The notes below the pieces were generated by a model that was not told where the DNA came from, ran no database searches, and worked only from the letters and a program-made list of their open reading frames with translations. The position numbers and the translations under genes were made by a program. Of a stretch of DNA of 64,000 nt, positions 37,651 to 47,004 are shown in pieces. The number at the start of each line of letters is the position of its first letter. The stretch's first letter is position 1. The DNA is from Actinopolyspora lacussalsi subsp. righensis (GTDB taxonomy: Bacteria > Actinomycetota > Actinomycetes > Mycobacteriales > Pseudonocardiaceae), in NCBI RefSeq assembly GCF_900116555.1, contig NZ_FPAT01000015.1:62001-126000 (forward strand), written 5' to 3'.

Positions 37651-38010
37651 ATGAACAAGCTGGACGCGCTGGACGCCCAGTCGATGCGTTCCGACATCCC
37701 AGACTTCCGGCCCGGCGACACGCTGAAGGTCCACGTCCGCGTCATCGAGGGTTCGCGCGAGCGTGTCCAGGTCTTCCAGGGTGTGGTCATCCGCCGGCAG
37801 GGCGGTGGCATCCGGGAGACCTTCACCGTTCGCAAGGTCTCCTTCGGTGTCGGCGTGGAGCGGACTTTCCCGGTGCACAGCCCCAACATCGCCAAGATCG
37901 AGGTCGCCACACGTGGCGACGTTCGGCGGGCGAAGCTGTACTACCTGCGTAACCGGGTCGGCAAGGCTGCGCGAGTCAAGGAGAAGAAGCTGGCCAAGTC
38001 CTCCTCCTGA
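37651..38010 (+). CDS. rplS: 50S ribosomal protein bL19
   Basis: Ribosomal protein at the 30S-50S interface, 119 residues: [41 protein letters not shown] and the C-terminal [21 protein letters not shown] start. Followed by a terminator hairpin, so it is probably a single-gene unit separate from trmD. Confidence 0.97.
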   Translation: MNKLDALDAQSMRSDIPDFRPGDTLKVHVRVIEGSRERVQVFQGVVIRRQGGGIRETFTVRKVSFGVGVERTFPVHSPNIAKIEVATRGDVRRAKLYYLRNRVGKAARVKEKKLAKSSS

Positions 38011-38063
38011 CGCGCTGCCGCGCCGGTGGCAGCTATCGACCACCGGGCGGAACGCCATCGACG

Positions 38064-38097
38064 ATGCACGGTCCCGAGGCTCGGGGCCGTGCATTTT
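38064..38097 (+). terminator. rplS terminator
   Basis: A near-perfect inverted repeat (38064-38078 with 38080-38094, one G-T pair; the tip opens into a loop) followed by TTTT at 38094-38097. Placed 50 bp after the rplS stop. Confidence 0.8.
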
Positions 38098-38108
38098 GTC
38101 GTTCCGCT

Positions 38109-38159
38109 CCCGAGTACTCGGAGTTCCCGAGTGCTCGGAGTTCCCGAGTGCTCGGAGTC
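38109..38159. repeat. three tandem 17-bp palindromic repeats
   Basis: Unit CCCGAGTRCTCGGAGTT, copies at 38109-38125, 38126-38142 and 38143-38159 (last base differs). The core CGAGTACTCG of the first copy is a perfect palindrome; the other two have one changed base. Could be a protein-binding array, a hairpin series or slippage product. Confidence 0.85.
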
Positions 38160-38441
38160 CTCCGCCCCGCTTCTCGGGCGCCCCACGGAGCAGTGGCATC
38201 GGCCACGTGCCTTCGGAAGCGGTGATTCGTGTCGGCTGGTTTCCTTCGATCAGGTGAAACCGACCCGGTTGGTTCCGGGACATCGTGCCCGATCGTCGGT
38301 CACCCGACTCGACAACCGCGCGGGGTGATCGTGACAGATCGGTAAAAGTGCACCGCAACCGTGATGAATCCGGCGACTGTTACGCGTGTTCCGTCGTGGG
38401 GTCGCGGGAGACGGGCTTCGTGTATCCAGTAGCCTGGCCGC

Positions 38442-39392
38442 GTGGCCGACGTCATGCGTTCCCAAGGACCCGACGAGGACCCTGCGGAGGGCTCCTCGGA
38501 CGAGCAGGCAGCCGCCGAACAGGCGGACGAGACGCGCTCCTCGGCGCGAAACGCCTCGAAGCGGTCCGGAAAGTCCAGGAAGGGCTCCTTCTGGTGGGAA
38601 CTGTTCGTCCTGATAAGTACCGCTCTGGTGCTGACCGTGCTGCTGCAGCTGTTCGTCGCGCGGGTGTTCCTGATCCCTTCACGCTCGATGGAGCAGACGC
38701 TGCACGGCTGTGACGGATGCAGCAACGACCGGATCCTCGTCGACAAGATCACCTATCGGTTCAGCGATCCCCAGCCGGGCGACGTGGTCGTGTTCAGCGG
38801 ACCGAAGAGCTGGATGGCCGACGAGGGCGGTGTATCCGAACCCGCCAATCCGGTGGTCGGTTTCTCCTACCGCATCGGTTCGCTGCTCCACCTGGTCGAG
38901 CCCGTCGAGAAGGACTTCGTCAAGCGCGTGATCGCCACCGGCGGGCAGACCGTGGAGTGCTGTGACGAGCAGAACCGGGTTCTGGTGGAGGGCGAGCCGC
39001 TCGACGAGCCCTACATCTACTGGGCTCCCGGATCTCCGCAGGAGCAGGAGGAGTTCGGTCCGGTGACCGTGCCGGAGGATCACCTCTGGGTCATGGGGGA
39101 CAACCGGAACAACTCGCTGGACTCCAGGTACCAGGGGGGTGGTGGCCGCGCCGGTGCCGTCCCGGTCGACAACGTGGTCGGTAAGGCGCAGGTGATTCTG
39201 TTGCCGCCCGGACGGTGGCAAGGTATCGAGGAATCGAACCCGCAGGCCGTGGCGCTCGGTCCTGACGAGGATTCGTGGTCCGGATCCCCCGGCTGGGAAG
39301 GACTGCGGTACCTGGTGGTCGTACCGGCCGTGTGGTCGACTCGCCGCGGTTCGCTGGTTGCAGCACGCTCGCGTACGTGGGAGCGACACTGA
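38442..39392 (+). CDS. lepB: signal peptidase I
   Basis: Membrane serine protease that removes signal peptides from exported proteins. The 316 residues have a charged cytoplasmic N-terminus, one membrane helix (about 52-76), and the catalytic motif PSRSMEQTL with Ser82. The Lys general base is Lys161 in KRVIATGG, followed by VMGDNRNNSLDSR near the C-terminus. A cysteine pair (CDGC near 90-93) and a CC (near 174) lie in the periplasmic part. Start GTG 38442. Followed two bases later by rnhB. Confidence 0.94.
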   Translation: MADVMRSQGPDEDPAEGSSDEQAAAEQADETRSSARNASKRSGKSRKGSFWWELFVLISTALVLTVLLQLFVARVFLIPSRSMEQTLHGCDGCSNDRILVDKITYRFSDPQPGDVVVFSGPKSWMADEGGVSEPANPVVGFSYRIGSLLHLVEPVEKDFVKRVIATGGQTVECCDEQNRVLVEGEPLDEPYIYWAPGSPQEQEEFGPVTVPEDHLWVMGDNRNNSLDSRYQGGGGRAGAVPVDNVVGKAQVILLPPGRWQGIEESNPQAVALGPDEDSWSGSPGWEGLRYLVVVPAVWSTRRGSLVAARSRTWERH

Positions 39393-39394
39393 GC

Positions 39395-40177
39395 TTGCGG
39401 AACAAATCCGCTGAGCTGGGGTTGCCGCGCACCATCGTGCGTAGGGACTCCGGTAGCTGGGCACTGCAGAACGCACTGGAACGTCGGGGGCTCGGCCCCG
39501 TGGCCGGTGTCGATGAGGCGGGGCGCGGCGCTTGCGCCGGTCCGTTGGTGGTCGCCGCCTGCGTCCTGCGCGCGGGCTCGGGGCGTCGGTTCGACGGTTT
39601 GACCGACTCCAAGCTGCTCACCGCGCGTGCTCGTGATCACTGGTTCGAGATCGTCCGTGCCTCGGCGGTGGGATACTGCGTGGTTTCGGTCGAACCGGCC
39701 GAGGTCGACGCGATGGGGGTGCACGTCGCCAACCTGGAAGGAATGCGCCGTGCGGTCGCCGGTCTCGGGGTTCATCCCGGTTACGTGCTCACCGACGGTT
39801 TCCGGGTGGAGGGGTTGGCCGCCCCCAGCGTGGCAGTGCGCAAGGGGGACCGGGCGGCCGGTTGCGTGGCGGCGGCTTCCGTGCTCGCGAAGGTCAGCCG
39901 GGACCGGAAGATGAACGAGTTGCACGTCTCGTGCCCGGAATACGGTTTCGACGTGCACAAAGGGTATTCGACAGCGCGACACACCTCCGCTCTCCGGTTA
40001 CACGGTCCCACCACGGAGCATCGTTGGAGTTACTCGAACGTGGTGGAGGCCGCGGTCACTCACGGTATGCGTTCGCCACGAGGCAACAGTAGTGAATCCG
40101 GATTGTTCGATGCTTTTGATCAAGCTGTGATGGACAATGGGAGTGCCGCCATTGGGCATCCGTGGACCGATCAGTGA
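39395..40177 (+). CDS. rnhB: ribonuclease HII
   Basis: Removes ribonucleotides and RNA-DNA hybrids from the chromosome. The 260 residues carry VAGVDEAGRGACAGPLVVAA (catalytic Asp-Glu), LTDSKLLTARAR, TDGFRV, and ASVLAKVSRDR. TTG 39395 is chosen: it lies just after the lepB stop and gives an N-terminus (LPRTIVRRD) like that of actinobacterial orthologues; a start inside lepB is less likely. Co-transcribed with lepB and probably the next gene. Confidence 0.93.
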   Translation: MRNKSAELGLPRTIVRRDSGSWALQNALERRGLGPVAGVDEAGRGACAGPLVVAACVLRAGSGRRFDGLTDSKLLTARARDHWFEIVRASAVGYCVVSVEPAEVDAMGVHVANLEGMRRAVAGLGVHPGYVLTDGFRVEGLAAPSVAVRKGDRAAGCVAAASVLAKVSRDRKMNELHVSCPEYGFDVHKGYSTARHTSALRLHGPTTEHRWSYSNVVEAAVTHGMRSPRGNSSESGLFDAFDQAVMDNGSAAIGHPWTDQ

Positions 40178-40198
40178 CAGGAAAGGGCTCGCACAGCC

Positions 40199-40522
40199 AT
40201 GAGCGCCGAGGATCTCGAGAAGTACGAGACCGAGATGGAGCTGCAACTCTACAAGGAGTACCGCGACATCGTCGGTCAGTTCACCTACGTGGTGGAGACC
40301 GAACGGCGTTTCTACCTGGCCAACGGGGTGGACGTTCAGGTGCGCAACTCGGATACCGAGGTGTATTTCGAGGTGGTCATGTCGGATGCCTGGGTCTGGG
40401 ACATGTATCGCCCCGCCCGGTTCGTCAAGAACGTTCGAGTGATCACGTTCAAGGACGTCAACGTCGAGGAACTCGACAAGCCGGAACTCCGGCTGCCGGA
40501 GAGCGGGACGCCGTTCGGCTGA
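40199..40522 (+). CDS. DUF2469 family protein
   Basis: A 107-residue actinobacteria-specific protein. It is highly conserved in sequence (SAEDLEKYETEMELQLYKEY, then FYLANGVDVQVR and YRPARFVKNVRVITFKDVN) but of unknown function (mycobacterial Rv2901c). Always close to rnhB and lepB. Acidic, soluble, with no membrane segment. Confidence 0.93.
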   Translation: MSAEDLEKYETEMELQLYKEYRDIVGQFTYVVETERRFYLANGVDVQVRNSDTEVYFEVVMSDAWVWDMYRPARFVKNVRVITFKDVNVEELDKPELRLPESGTPFG

Positions 40523-40832
40523 CGGTTCGCGTGTTCGCTCCTAGGCCCGAGGAGTCCGGTGTGCGGGTCGAGTGCCACGGGAAGTGCCGGGGACTCGTCA
40601 GGGGGCCCGCTCGTCGTCTCCCCCGGCCCTCGTCACTTCTCGGACGTGGCCGGGCCGGCTCACGTGCCGACATCGGCCACGTCGACGAGTTCCGGCACGG
40701 ATCGGTGGGCCACGGGCACGTGGTTGTCCACATCTTCCGCGGTGCTACACAACCGAATGATTCGAGTTTGGTGGGCGCGTAGCGCTCCGTGCAGGTTGGA
40801 AGTGTCCGATCCGACCGATCCCGGAGGCGCCC
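40523..40832 (+). promoter_or_regulatory. gap with a candidate promoter for yraN-comM-dprA
   Basis: No gene is seen in 310 bp. TTGTCC at 40724-40729 and TACACA at 40746-40751 are separated by 16 bases and lie about 80 bases before yraN. This is a plausible sigma-A promoter for the yraN-comM-dprA operon. Confidence 0.4.
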
Positions 40833-41234
40833 ATGACACCGAAACCCATCATCGGAGCAGTCTCGGACGACGAGACGCACGGCAGAAGACACGCCCTGGG
40901 GAGAGCGGGCGAGCGGCTGGCGGCGGAGTATCTCCGGCAACGGGGCCTGGTGGTGCTCTCCCGTAACTGGAGCTGCCCGCAGGGGGAGCTCGACATCGTC
41001 TGTACCGACGGGCGCCGTGTGATCGTCTGTGAGGTCAAGACGCGATCCGGGATCGATTACGGTTCCCCGGTCGAGGCGGTGAGCCCGCACAAGGTACGCA
41101 AACTGCGAGAGGTCGCCGCCGCCTGGCTCCGGGCCCACGACGTCCGCAACTGTCCGGTTCGGTTCGACGTGCTGTCCATGCTGTGGCCACCCGACTCGCC
41201 GGTGCGCATCGAGCACCACGAGGAGGTGTGCTGA
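40833..41234 (+). CDS. yraN: YraN family (UPF0102) endonuclease-like protein
   Basis: A 133-residue restriction-endonuclease-fold protein: [35 protein letters not shown] and VCEVKTRSG supply the acidic/Lys residues of the PD-(D/E)xK site. The biological role is unclear, but it is regularly linked to comM and dprA, as here (comM starts two bases after its stop). Confidence 0.92.
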   Translation: MTPKPIIGAVSDDETHGRRHALGRAGERLAAEYLRQRGLVVLSRNWSCPQGELDIVCTDGRRVIVCEVKTRSGIDYGSPVEAVSPHKVRKLREVAAAWLRAHDVRNCPVRFDVLSMLWPPDSPVRIEHHEEVC

Positions 41235-41235
41235 G

Positions 41236-42759
41236 TTGGCGCTGCACACCACCTGGGCGGTGGCGCTGTTCGGTGTGGACGGTGTGCTGGTCGAGATCGA
41301 GTCCGACGTCCGCAGTGGTGGTATTCCCAGTGTTCAGCTGCTGGGGCTGCCGGACGCGGCACTGCAGGAATCGAAGAATCGGGTCCGTGCCGCGATCAGG
41401 AACTCCGGGGAGCACTGGCCGCAGTCCTGCGTCACCCTGGCGTTGTCACCGGCCGCCATGCCGAAGACCGGAACCTCGTTCGACACCGCCCTGGCCATGG
41501 CGGTGCTCGCCGGGGCCGAACGCGTGCCCGCCGGCAGGCTCGACGGAACGGTCTTTTTCGGGGAGCTGGCACTGGACGGTCGTATCCGTCCGGTACGCGG
41601 ACTCGTGCCCGGACTGTTGGCAGCCGTCGCGGGTGGGATGCGACGTGCGGTCGTGCCGCTGGAAGGGCTGCGGGAAGCCGGTCTCGTCGAGCGGATCGAG
41701 ATCCTCGGTGCCGAGACCCTGCGGGAGGTGATCGACTGGACACGGGGCGCCGGAGAGCTGTGGTCCGGTCCCGACCCGGCGGACGAGGGTGTGCCTCGGT
41801 CGTCTCCGGCACCGGATCTGGTCGACGTCCTCGGGCAGCCGGAGGCGCGATGGGCACTGGAGATAGCGGCGGCGGGTGGCCATCATCTCCTGATGGTCGG
41901 CCCGCCCGGGACGGGCAAGACGATGTTGGCGGGGCGCCTGCCCGGCTTGCTTCCGGAACTGTCGGCACCACGGGCTCTGGAGACCACCGCGGTGCACTCC
42001 GTCGCGGGTGAACTGTCCGAGAACGCCACACTGCTGCGTACTCCGCCGTTCGTGGCTCCGCACCACTCGATATCCCTTCCCGGCCTGATAGGCGGCGGAA
42101 CCGGACTCGCCAGACCGGGGGCCGTCAGTCGCGCCCATCACGGGGTGCTGTTCCTGGACGAAGCCTGCGAATGGGGGACGAAACGCCTGGAATCCATGCG
42201 GACCGCCCTCGAGGAGGGGGAGATCCGGTTGTCCAGGAGTGAGGGCACCCTGCGCTATCCGGCCCGGTTCCAGCTGGTCATGGCCACCAATCCGTGTCCC
42301 TGCGCACCAGCCAGGGACATCGACTGCCAGTGCACACCGCACGCTCGGCGAAAGTACTTCAGCAGGCTTTCCGGGCCGTTGTTGGACCGTGTCGACCTGT
42401 GGGTGCGGATGCGTCCGATGTCCACGATGGAACTGCCCGACGACGAACCCCCGGAACCCTCCGCCACGGTGCGCGAGCGGGTCTCAAGGGCACACCGAAC
42501 CGCTCTCCTGCGGTGGGAGAAGCACGGCTGGCGTTCGAACTCCGAAGTTCCCGGCCCCGTGCTACGACGTGAGTTCCCGTTGCCGGACAGTGCAACGAGA
42601 CTGTTGGACAAAGGACTCGACACGGGTGCGTTGACGGCGAGGGGAGCCGACCGGTGTCTGCGTGTCGCCTGGACGTTGAGTGATCTGGACGGGGCGGAAC
42701 GCCCCGACGTGGATCACGTGGCCGCCGCCCTGCGGTTCCGTGACAGGAGCACCGCATGA
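41236..42759 (+). CDS. comM: YifB/ComM family Mg-chelatase-like ATPase
   Basis: AAA+ protein of 507 residues; ComM is a branch-migration helicase used in natural transformation. An N-terminal Lon-like domain (ALHTTWAVALFGVDG) and Walker A VGPPGTGKTMLAG near 220 are followed by Walker B GVLFLDEACEW. Further motifs are MATNPCPC with a cysteine cluster and a C-terminal Mg-chelatase domain with the arginine-finger region. TTG 41236; overlaps dprA by four bases. Confidence 0.93.
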   Translation: MALHTTWAVALFGVDGVLVEIESDVRSGGIPSVQLLGLPDAALQESKNRVRAAIRNSGEHWPQSCVTLALSPAAMPKTGTSFDTALAMAVLAGAERVPAGRLDGTVFFGELALDGRIRPVRGLVPGLLAAVAGGMRRAVVPLEGLREAGLVERIEILGAETLREVIDWTRGAGELWSGPDPADEGVPRSSPAPDLVDVLGQPEARWALEIAAAGGHHLLMVGPPGTGKTMLAGRLPGLLPELSAPRALETTAVHSVAGELSENATLLRTPPFVAPHHSISLPGLIGGGTGLARPGAVSRAHHGVLFLDEACEWGTKRLESMRTALEEGEIRLSRSEGTLRYPARFQLVMATNPCPCAPARDIDCQCTPHARRKYFSRLSGPLLDRVDLWVRMRPMSTMELPDDEPPEPSATVRERVSRAHRTALLRWEKHGWRSNSEVPGPVLRREFPLPDSATRLLDKGLDTGALTARGADRCLRVAWTLSDLDGAERPDVDHVAAALRFRDRSTA

Positions 42760-43907
42760 GCGTCTCCGCCGGAGCAGTGAGCCACGAGCGATTGTGTGCC
42801 TGGGCGTATCTCTCCGCCGTCGTCGAACCACCGGCACCGGCGTCCTACGGTTTCGTCGCGGTGCACGGTGCCGAGATCGCCGCCGACCGGATTCGGTCGG
42901 GCAACGTTCCCGGCGCGGTGGTCAACGAGACCGCTGCTCGTCGTGAGCACGTGTGCGGTGCCGAACTACTGGAACGTGCCCACCGGTCCGGAATTCGGCT
43001 GGTCACTCCCGAACACGGGGAATGGCCCGGTTCCCGGAGCGCCTTTCTGGAGGGAGCTACCGAGGTCGGATTGTCCGGGTTGGCCGCTCCGATGGCACTC
43101 TGGTGCCGTGGGAACGTCTCACCGGAAGCCGTGTCGCGCAGTGCGGTCGCGGTGGTCGGGGCCCGTGCCGCGACCGGTTACGGCGAGTCCTGCGCGGCGG
43201 AACTGGGGTACGAACTGGCCCGTTCCGGAACGACGGTGGTCTCGGGAGCCGCCTACGGAATCGACGGTGCCGCACACCGCGGTGCACTCGCCGCCGGTGG
43301 AGCCACCGCGGCGATTCTGGCCTGTGGTCCGGAACTCGACTATCCGGCGGGACACGCCAGGCTCATCGCACGTATCGCCGAGAACGGACTGGTGTGCAGC
43401 GAGTACCCACCCGGCACACCACCGAGGAAACACCGGTTCCTGGTCCGCAACCGCCTGATCGCCGCCGTGACCGACGGTACCGTGGTGGTGGAGGCGGGGC
43501 TCCGGAGCGGGGCGGGCAACACCGCGACCACCACCGACACCCTGGGGCTGCCGGTGATGGCCGTGCCCGGACCGGTCACCTCGGCCAATTCGTCCGGTTG
43601 CCACGAGTTGATCCGTTCCGGAAAGGCCGTACTGGTGACCGGAGCCCCGGACGTGCTGGAGCTCGTTTCGGATATCGGTACCGCCCGGGCGCCGGAACGT
43701 GAACCCACCCCGCGTCCCACGGACGAACTCGACGAAGTTTCCAAACGTGTCCACGATTCACTCTCGCCGACCCGGCGTCGTACCGTCGAACAACTGGTAC
43801 ACGAGACGGGGATAACGCGAAAGTCGGTGGTCACCTGCCTGAGCGCGTTGGAGATTTCCGGATTCGTCCGGTGTGACGATCGAGGATGGACACGTTGCGA
43901 CCAGTGA
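42756..43907 (+). CDS. dprA: DNA-processing protein DprA
   Basis: Binds single-stranded DNA and loads RecA in transformation. The 383 residues have the Rossmann-like DprA core: AVVGARAATGYGESCA, SGAAYGIDGAAHRGAL, GGATAAILACGPELDYP, EYPPGTPPRKHRFLVRNRLIA and EAGLRSGAGNTA. A C-terminal winged-helix region follows. Translationally coupled to comM. Present in many actinobacteria with no demonstrated competence. Confidence 0.94.
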   Translation: MSVSAGAVSHERLCAWAYLSAVVEPPAPASYGFVAVHGAEIAADRIRSGNVPGAVVNETAARREHVCGAELLERAHRSGIRLVTPEHGEWPGSRSAFLEGATEVGLSGLAAPMALWCRGNVSPEAVSRSAVAVVGARAATGYGESCAAELGYELARSGTTVVSGAAYGIDGAAHRGALAAGGATAAILACGPELDYPAGHARLIARIAENGLVCSEYPPGTPPRKHRFLVRNRLIAAVTDGTVVVEAGLRSGAGNTATTTDTLGLPVMAVPGPVTSANSSGCHELIRSGKAVLVTGAPDVLELVSDIGTARAPEREPTPRPTDELDEVSKRVHDSLSPTRRRTVEQLVHETGITRKSVVTCLSALEISGFVRCDDRGWTRCDQ

Positions 43908-43952
43908 GATGTCGAGCGCGTATCGTGGCGTCGTGCTACTTGAATCCGGCGA

Positions 43953-44957
43953 ATGCACCCAGCGACGTCACTCGGCATGAATCAGAAACGTTCCCAGCAG
44001 TCGACCAGACCGGACCTGCTCGCGACCCGTCGAGGTCTTCCCACCGAACTGGCTACGGCAGTCGATCGTTTCGAGCGGTACCTGGCGTGGGAGAGAGGGC
44101 TGTCCCGCCATACCGTGCGTGCCTACGTCACCGATGTCGTGTCGTTACTGGAACACTTCGGTGCCGAGTACGCGGGGGAGGCCTCGGGGCTTCACGAACT
44201 CGGTATCGACTCGCTTCGTTCCTGGCTGAGTGCCGAGCACGAACGAGGTACCAGTAGAACCACACTCGCCCGTCGTGCGGCGGCCGTCAGGGCTTTCACC
44301 GCTTGGGCGCATCGCCGGGAGCTGTTGGCGGATGATCCCGGGCCTCGGTTGTCCGTTCCGGGCGGCCCACGTGGGTTGCCGTCCGTCCTTCGCGAGGATC
44401 AGGCGGACTCGGCGCTGCGTGCGGCCGCCGCCGGGGCCGAGCAGGAGGACCCCGTGGCGCTACGTGATCACGCGGTGCTCGAACTGCTCTACGCGACCGG
44501 TGTGCGGGTCTCCGAACTGTGCGGACTCGACCTGGAGCACATCGATCACGAACGCAGCATGCTGCGCGTAATCGGCAAGGCCGACCGGCAGCGGGCGGTT
44601 CCGTTCGGTGTTCCGGCCGCACGTGCCCTGACCCGTTGGTTGGAGATCGGACGCCCGAAGCTGTCCGGTTCCGCATCGGGGAACGCCCTGCTCCTCGGTG
44701 TTCGCGGTGCTCGGCTCAATCCGCGCAGTGTGCGACGTATCGTCCACGACGCCGTCAGCACCGTCCGCGACGCCGGTCGGCTGAGCCCGCACGGTCTGCG
44801 TCACTCCGCTGCGACGCATCTTCTGGAAGGAGGCGCGGACCTGCGTAGCGTACAGGAGTTGCTCGGTCACGCTACGCTTTCGACAACGCAGCTCTACACT
44901 CACGTGACCGTCGAACGGTTGAAGGCGATCCATGAGCGAACCCACCCCCGTTCCTGA
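43953..44957 (+). CDS. xerC: tyrosine recombinase XerC
   Basis: Site-specific recombinase that resolves chromosome dimers at dif. The 334 residues contain an N-terminal SAM-like core-binding domain and a catalytic domain. The six-residue active set is visible: Arg in [12 protein letters not shown], Lys in GKADRQR, His and Arg in [11 protein letters not shown], His in [10 protein letters not shown], nucleophile Tyr in LYTHV. ATG 43953 or 43977. It carries an in-frame TTA leucine codon at 44145-44147, rare in such genomes. The 3' end overlaps whiG by 26 bases. Confidence 0.93.
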   Translation: MHPATSLGMNQKRSQQSTRPDLLATRRGLPTELATAVDRFERYLAWERGLSRHTVRAYVTDVVSLLEHFGAEYAGEASGLHELGIDSLRSWLSAEHERGTSRTTLARRAAAVRAFTAWAHRRELLADDPGPRLSVPGGPRGLPSVLREDQADSALRAAAAGAEQEDPVALRDHAVLELLYATGVRVSELCGLDLEHIDHERSMLRVIGKADRQRAVPFGVPAARALTRWLEIGRPKLSGSASGNALLLGVRGARLNPRSVRRIVHDAVSTVRDAGRLSPHGLRHSAATHLLEGGADLRSVQELLGHATLSTTQLYTHVTVERLKAIHERTHPRS

Positions 44958-45921
44958 CGATGCCGGGGGCGCGGCCCGAGCGGCCACCGCGCGATCAGGC
45001 ATGCGGCCCGCCGACGAGGCGGAGGAGACGGAGCAGCACCCCCGGCACGGCAACGGACACCGCGGCGACGGTGTCTCCCGATTCGACTCGATGCTTCGGA
45101 AGGCGTGGTGGCCGCAGGGCGGTACCGCCACCGCGGGCCACGCCGAGGATCGTGAGGGCGAAGACGTGGAGGCCGGAATAGTCGCACTGTGGCAGGCATT
45201 CGGCCGGAGCCGAGAACAGCGGCTTCGTGACCGGTTGGTGCTGCACTACGCGCCGCTGGTCAAGTACGTGGCCGGCCGTATCGGCACCGGGCTGCCCGCC
45301 CACGTGGAGGTCTCCGATCTGATCCAGTCCGGTGTGTTCGGACTCGTCGACGCGATCGAGAAGTTCGAACCCGAGCGAGGACTGAAGTTCGAGACCTATG
45401 CCATGCAGCGTATTCGCGGGGCCATACTCGACGATCTGCGAGCGCAGGACTGGGTTCCGCGTTCGGTGCGCAGCCGTGCCCGGGACGTCGAGCGCGCGTT
45501 GGAGCGGCTGGAGGCCAAGCTGCAACGCACTGCCACCGACTCGGAACTGGCCGAGGAACTCTCGCTGTCCGTCGAGGAGCTGCGTGAGTTGTTCGCGCAG
45601 CTGCAGATGACCAGTGTGGTGGCGCTCGACGATCTCATCGGAGTGGGGCGGGGCACCGCTTCGCTGGCCGAAACGCTGCCGGACGACCGTGCCGAGGATC
45701 CGGTCAACACCTTGGTCGACCGCGACAGCAGACGTCAGCTGGCAGAGGCGGTGGAGCGGCTGAGCGAACGGGACCGCATCGTGGTGACGCTGTACTACTT
45801 CGAGAATCTCACCCTCGCCGAGATCGGAAAGGTGCTCGGGGTCACCGAGTCCAGGGTGTGTCAGCTGCACACCAGGGCTGTGTTGCGCCTACGGGGGAAA
45901 CTGACCGAGCCGGGAAACTGA
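44932..45921 (+). CDS. whiG: RNA polymerase sigma factor WhiG (FliA/WhiG family)
   Basis: Sigma factor that starts sporulation of aerial hyphae in Streptomyces. The 329 residues have an extended N-terminus (about 75 residues) before region 1.2/2 ([56 protein letters not shown]). Region 3 follows, then region 4 helix-turn-helix [25 protein letters not shown]. Non-motile context argues for WhiG rather than FliA. The start lies inside xerC and the 3' end overlaps the convergent M23 gene by 33 bases. The first residues are low-complexity, so a downstream start is possible. Confidence 0.93.
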   Translation: MSEPTPVPDDAGGAARAATARSGMRPADEAEETEQHPRHGNGHRGDGVSRFDSMLRKAWWPQGGTATAGHAEDREGEDVEAGIVALWQAFGRSREQRLRDRLVLHYAPLVKYVAGRIGTGLPAHVEVSDLIQSGVFGLVDAIEKFEPERGLKFETYAMQRIRGAILDDLRAQDWVPRSVRSRARDVERALERLEAKLQRTATDSELAEELSLSVEELRELFAQLQMTSVVALDDLIGVGRGTASLAETLPDDRAEDPVNTLVDRDSRRQLAEAVERLSERDRIVVTLYYFENLTLAEIGKVLGVTESRVCQLHTRAVLRLRGKLTEPGN

Positions 45922-46494
45922 GCTGGAGCGGTGTACCCGCTCGGGGCCGCGCCACGGCAGTAGCCGGACATCGCCCGTGGCGAGTCGGAGCAGCGGGTCG
46001 AGATAGGTGTCGTGGTCGCGGAGTCCCCAGTGCAGGCACGTGTGCGGCTTCTTCGCGGCGCATTCGGGGTGACCTCGGGTTACGCTGCCGATGATCTCGC
46101 CTCGTTCGACCGGCTGCCCGGCGGTGACTTCGGGGAGCACGGGTTCGTAGGTGGTGCTCATGCCGTTGCCGTGGCCGATGGCGATCACATGCCTGTCCAC
46201 CACGAACCCGGCGTGTTCGACCGTTCCGGCCGCCGCGGCGAGAACCGCTTCGCCGGTAGACGCCCGTAGGTCCACTCCCCGATGGCCCGGACCGTAGCGG
46301 TTCGGGGGTTTTCGGAACCCCCGTACCACTTCCACCGACCCGCGCAACGGATCACGCAGCCGGAACCCGGGTGTGCTCGTGCCGGCGGGTTCCCCGGTGG
46401 GAGCCGCGGGAACGTCGGGGCCGCTCGACGCGGTGACGGTTCCGGTTCCCAGAGCCAGCACCAGTGCTACTGCCCAACCACGCATGCGGATCAC
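45889..46494 (-). CDS. secreted M23-family (LytM-like) peptidase
   Basis: A 201-residue exported protein: signal peptide (about 1-23, WAVALVLALGTGTVTA) followed by an M23 domain. Zinc ligands are recognisable in GPGHRGVDL (HxxxD) and in HTCLHWGLRD. The usual HxH is CxH here, so the residue that is a catalytic His in LytM is Cys. YEPVLPEVTAGQPVERGEIIGSV is the standard beta-hairpin. The group trims peptidoglycan or regulates amidases. Convergent with whiG. Confidence 0.85.
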   Translation of the reverse strand: MIRMRGWAVALVLALGTGTVTASSGPDVPAAPTGEPAGTSTPGFRLRDPLRGSVEVVRGFRKPPNRYGPGHRGVDLRASTGEAVLAAAAGTVEHAGFVVDRHVIAIGHGNGMSTTYEPVLPEVTAGQPVERGEIIGSVTRGHPECAAKKPHTCLHWGLRDHDTYLDPLLRLATGDVRLLPWRGPERVHRSSSVSRLGQFPP

Positions 46495-47004
46495 CCTGCC
46501 GGAGCCGTGCGCTCACCGGCCAGGCCCGATTTCCCACCGGGTGGACCGATCGGGGAGCTGTGGAAAATCGCCACCGCGATGTGGTTGCCACCTGTTGTGG
46601 CGTACACTCGTTCCCGCGACTCGTCCTCCGGCGAGTTCGACTTCGCGTACGCGCGTATCGATCGCATCACCTCCGGATTCCGTGCTCGGAGTCCGTCTCT
46701 CGGATCGGTCGGGGTTCTTCGTTCCGACGAGCCCCGCGGATCGGTCCCGACGAGAGCCTCCGTGTGGGTTGCCCGAGTACGGCAACCGGTGCGAGAGGGT
46801 TTCCGCCGCCGGTGGCGGAAGCACGGTCCGGTGCGGGGCAACGGTGCGGCGGTCACGAGGAGGCGTCCGCGGTCCCGGTATCACCGAGTGTGTCCGGGCG
46901 ACGGCTCCGCGCGTACCAGGGTGGTGGGTCACCCGGCTCATCACGGCAACCGAAATCGCGCGCCGTCGGACGGCGCGCCCGACACGTGAGGTGCGAAGCA
47001 GGCC
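46495..47004. other. divergent intergenic region before rpsB
   Basis: 510 bp between the M23 peptidase and rpsB. The open frames here are weak and non-conserved, so I call no gene. GTACACT near 46602-46608 may be a -10 for rpsB, leaving a leader of about 390 bases, long enough for an S2 autoregulatory structure. No -35 is convincing. Confidence 0.4.

Larger units (their letters stand above)
38011..38441. other. rplS-lepB intergenic region
   Basis: These 431 bp hold the rplS terminator (38064-38097), three palindromic 17-bp repeats (38109-38159), and, just before lepB, TAGCCT at 38430-38435, six bases from the GTG. The latter could be a -10 for a nearly leaderless lepB transcript. No gene is seen. 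Confidence 0.5.

Noticed and set aside
38109-38159. CRISPR-like array
   Set aside because: Units are contiguous 17-bp repeats with no spacers, and no cas genes are present.
41057-42831. Long minus-strand frames opposite yraN, comM and dprA
   Set aside because: Shadows of well-identified plus-strand genes.
46495-47004. Several plus- and minus-strand open frames upstream of rpsB
   Set aside because: Mutually overlapping, Arg/Ser/Pro-rich translations typical of GC-rich non-coding DNA, with no ribosome-binding site or recognisable domain.
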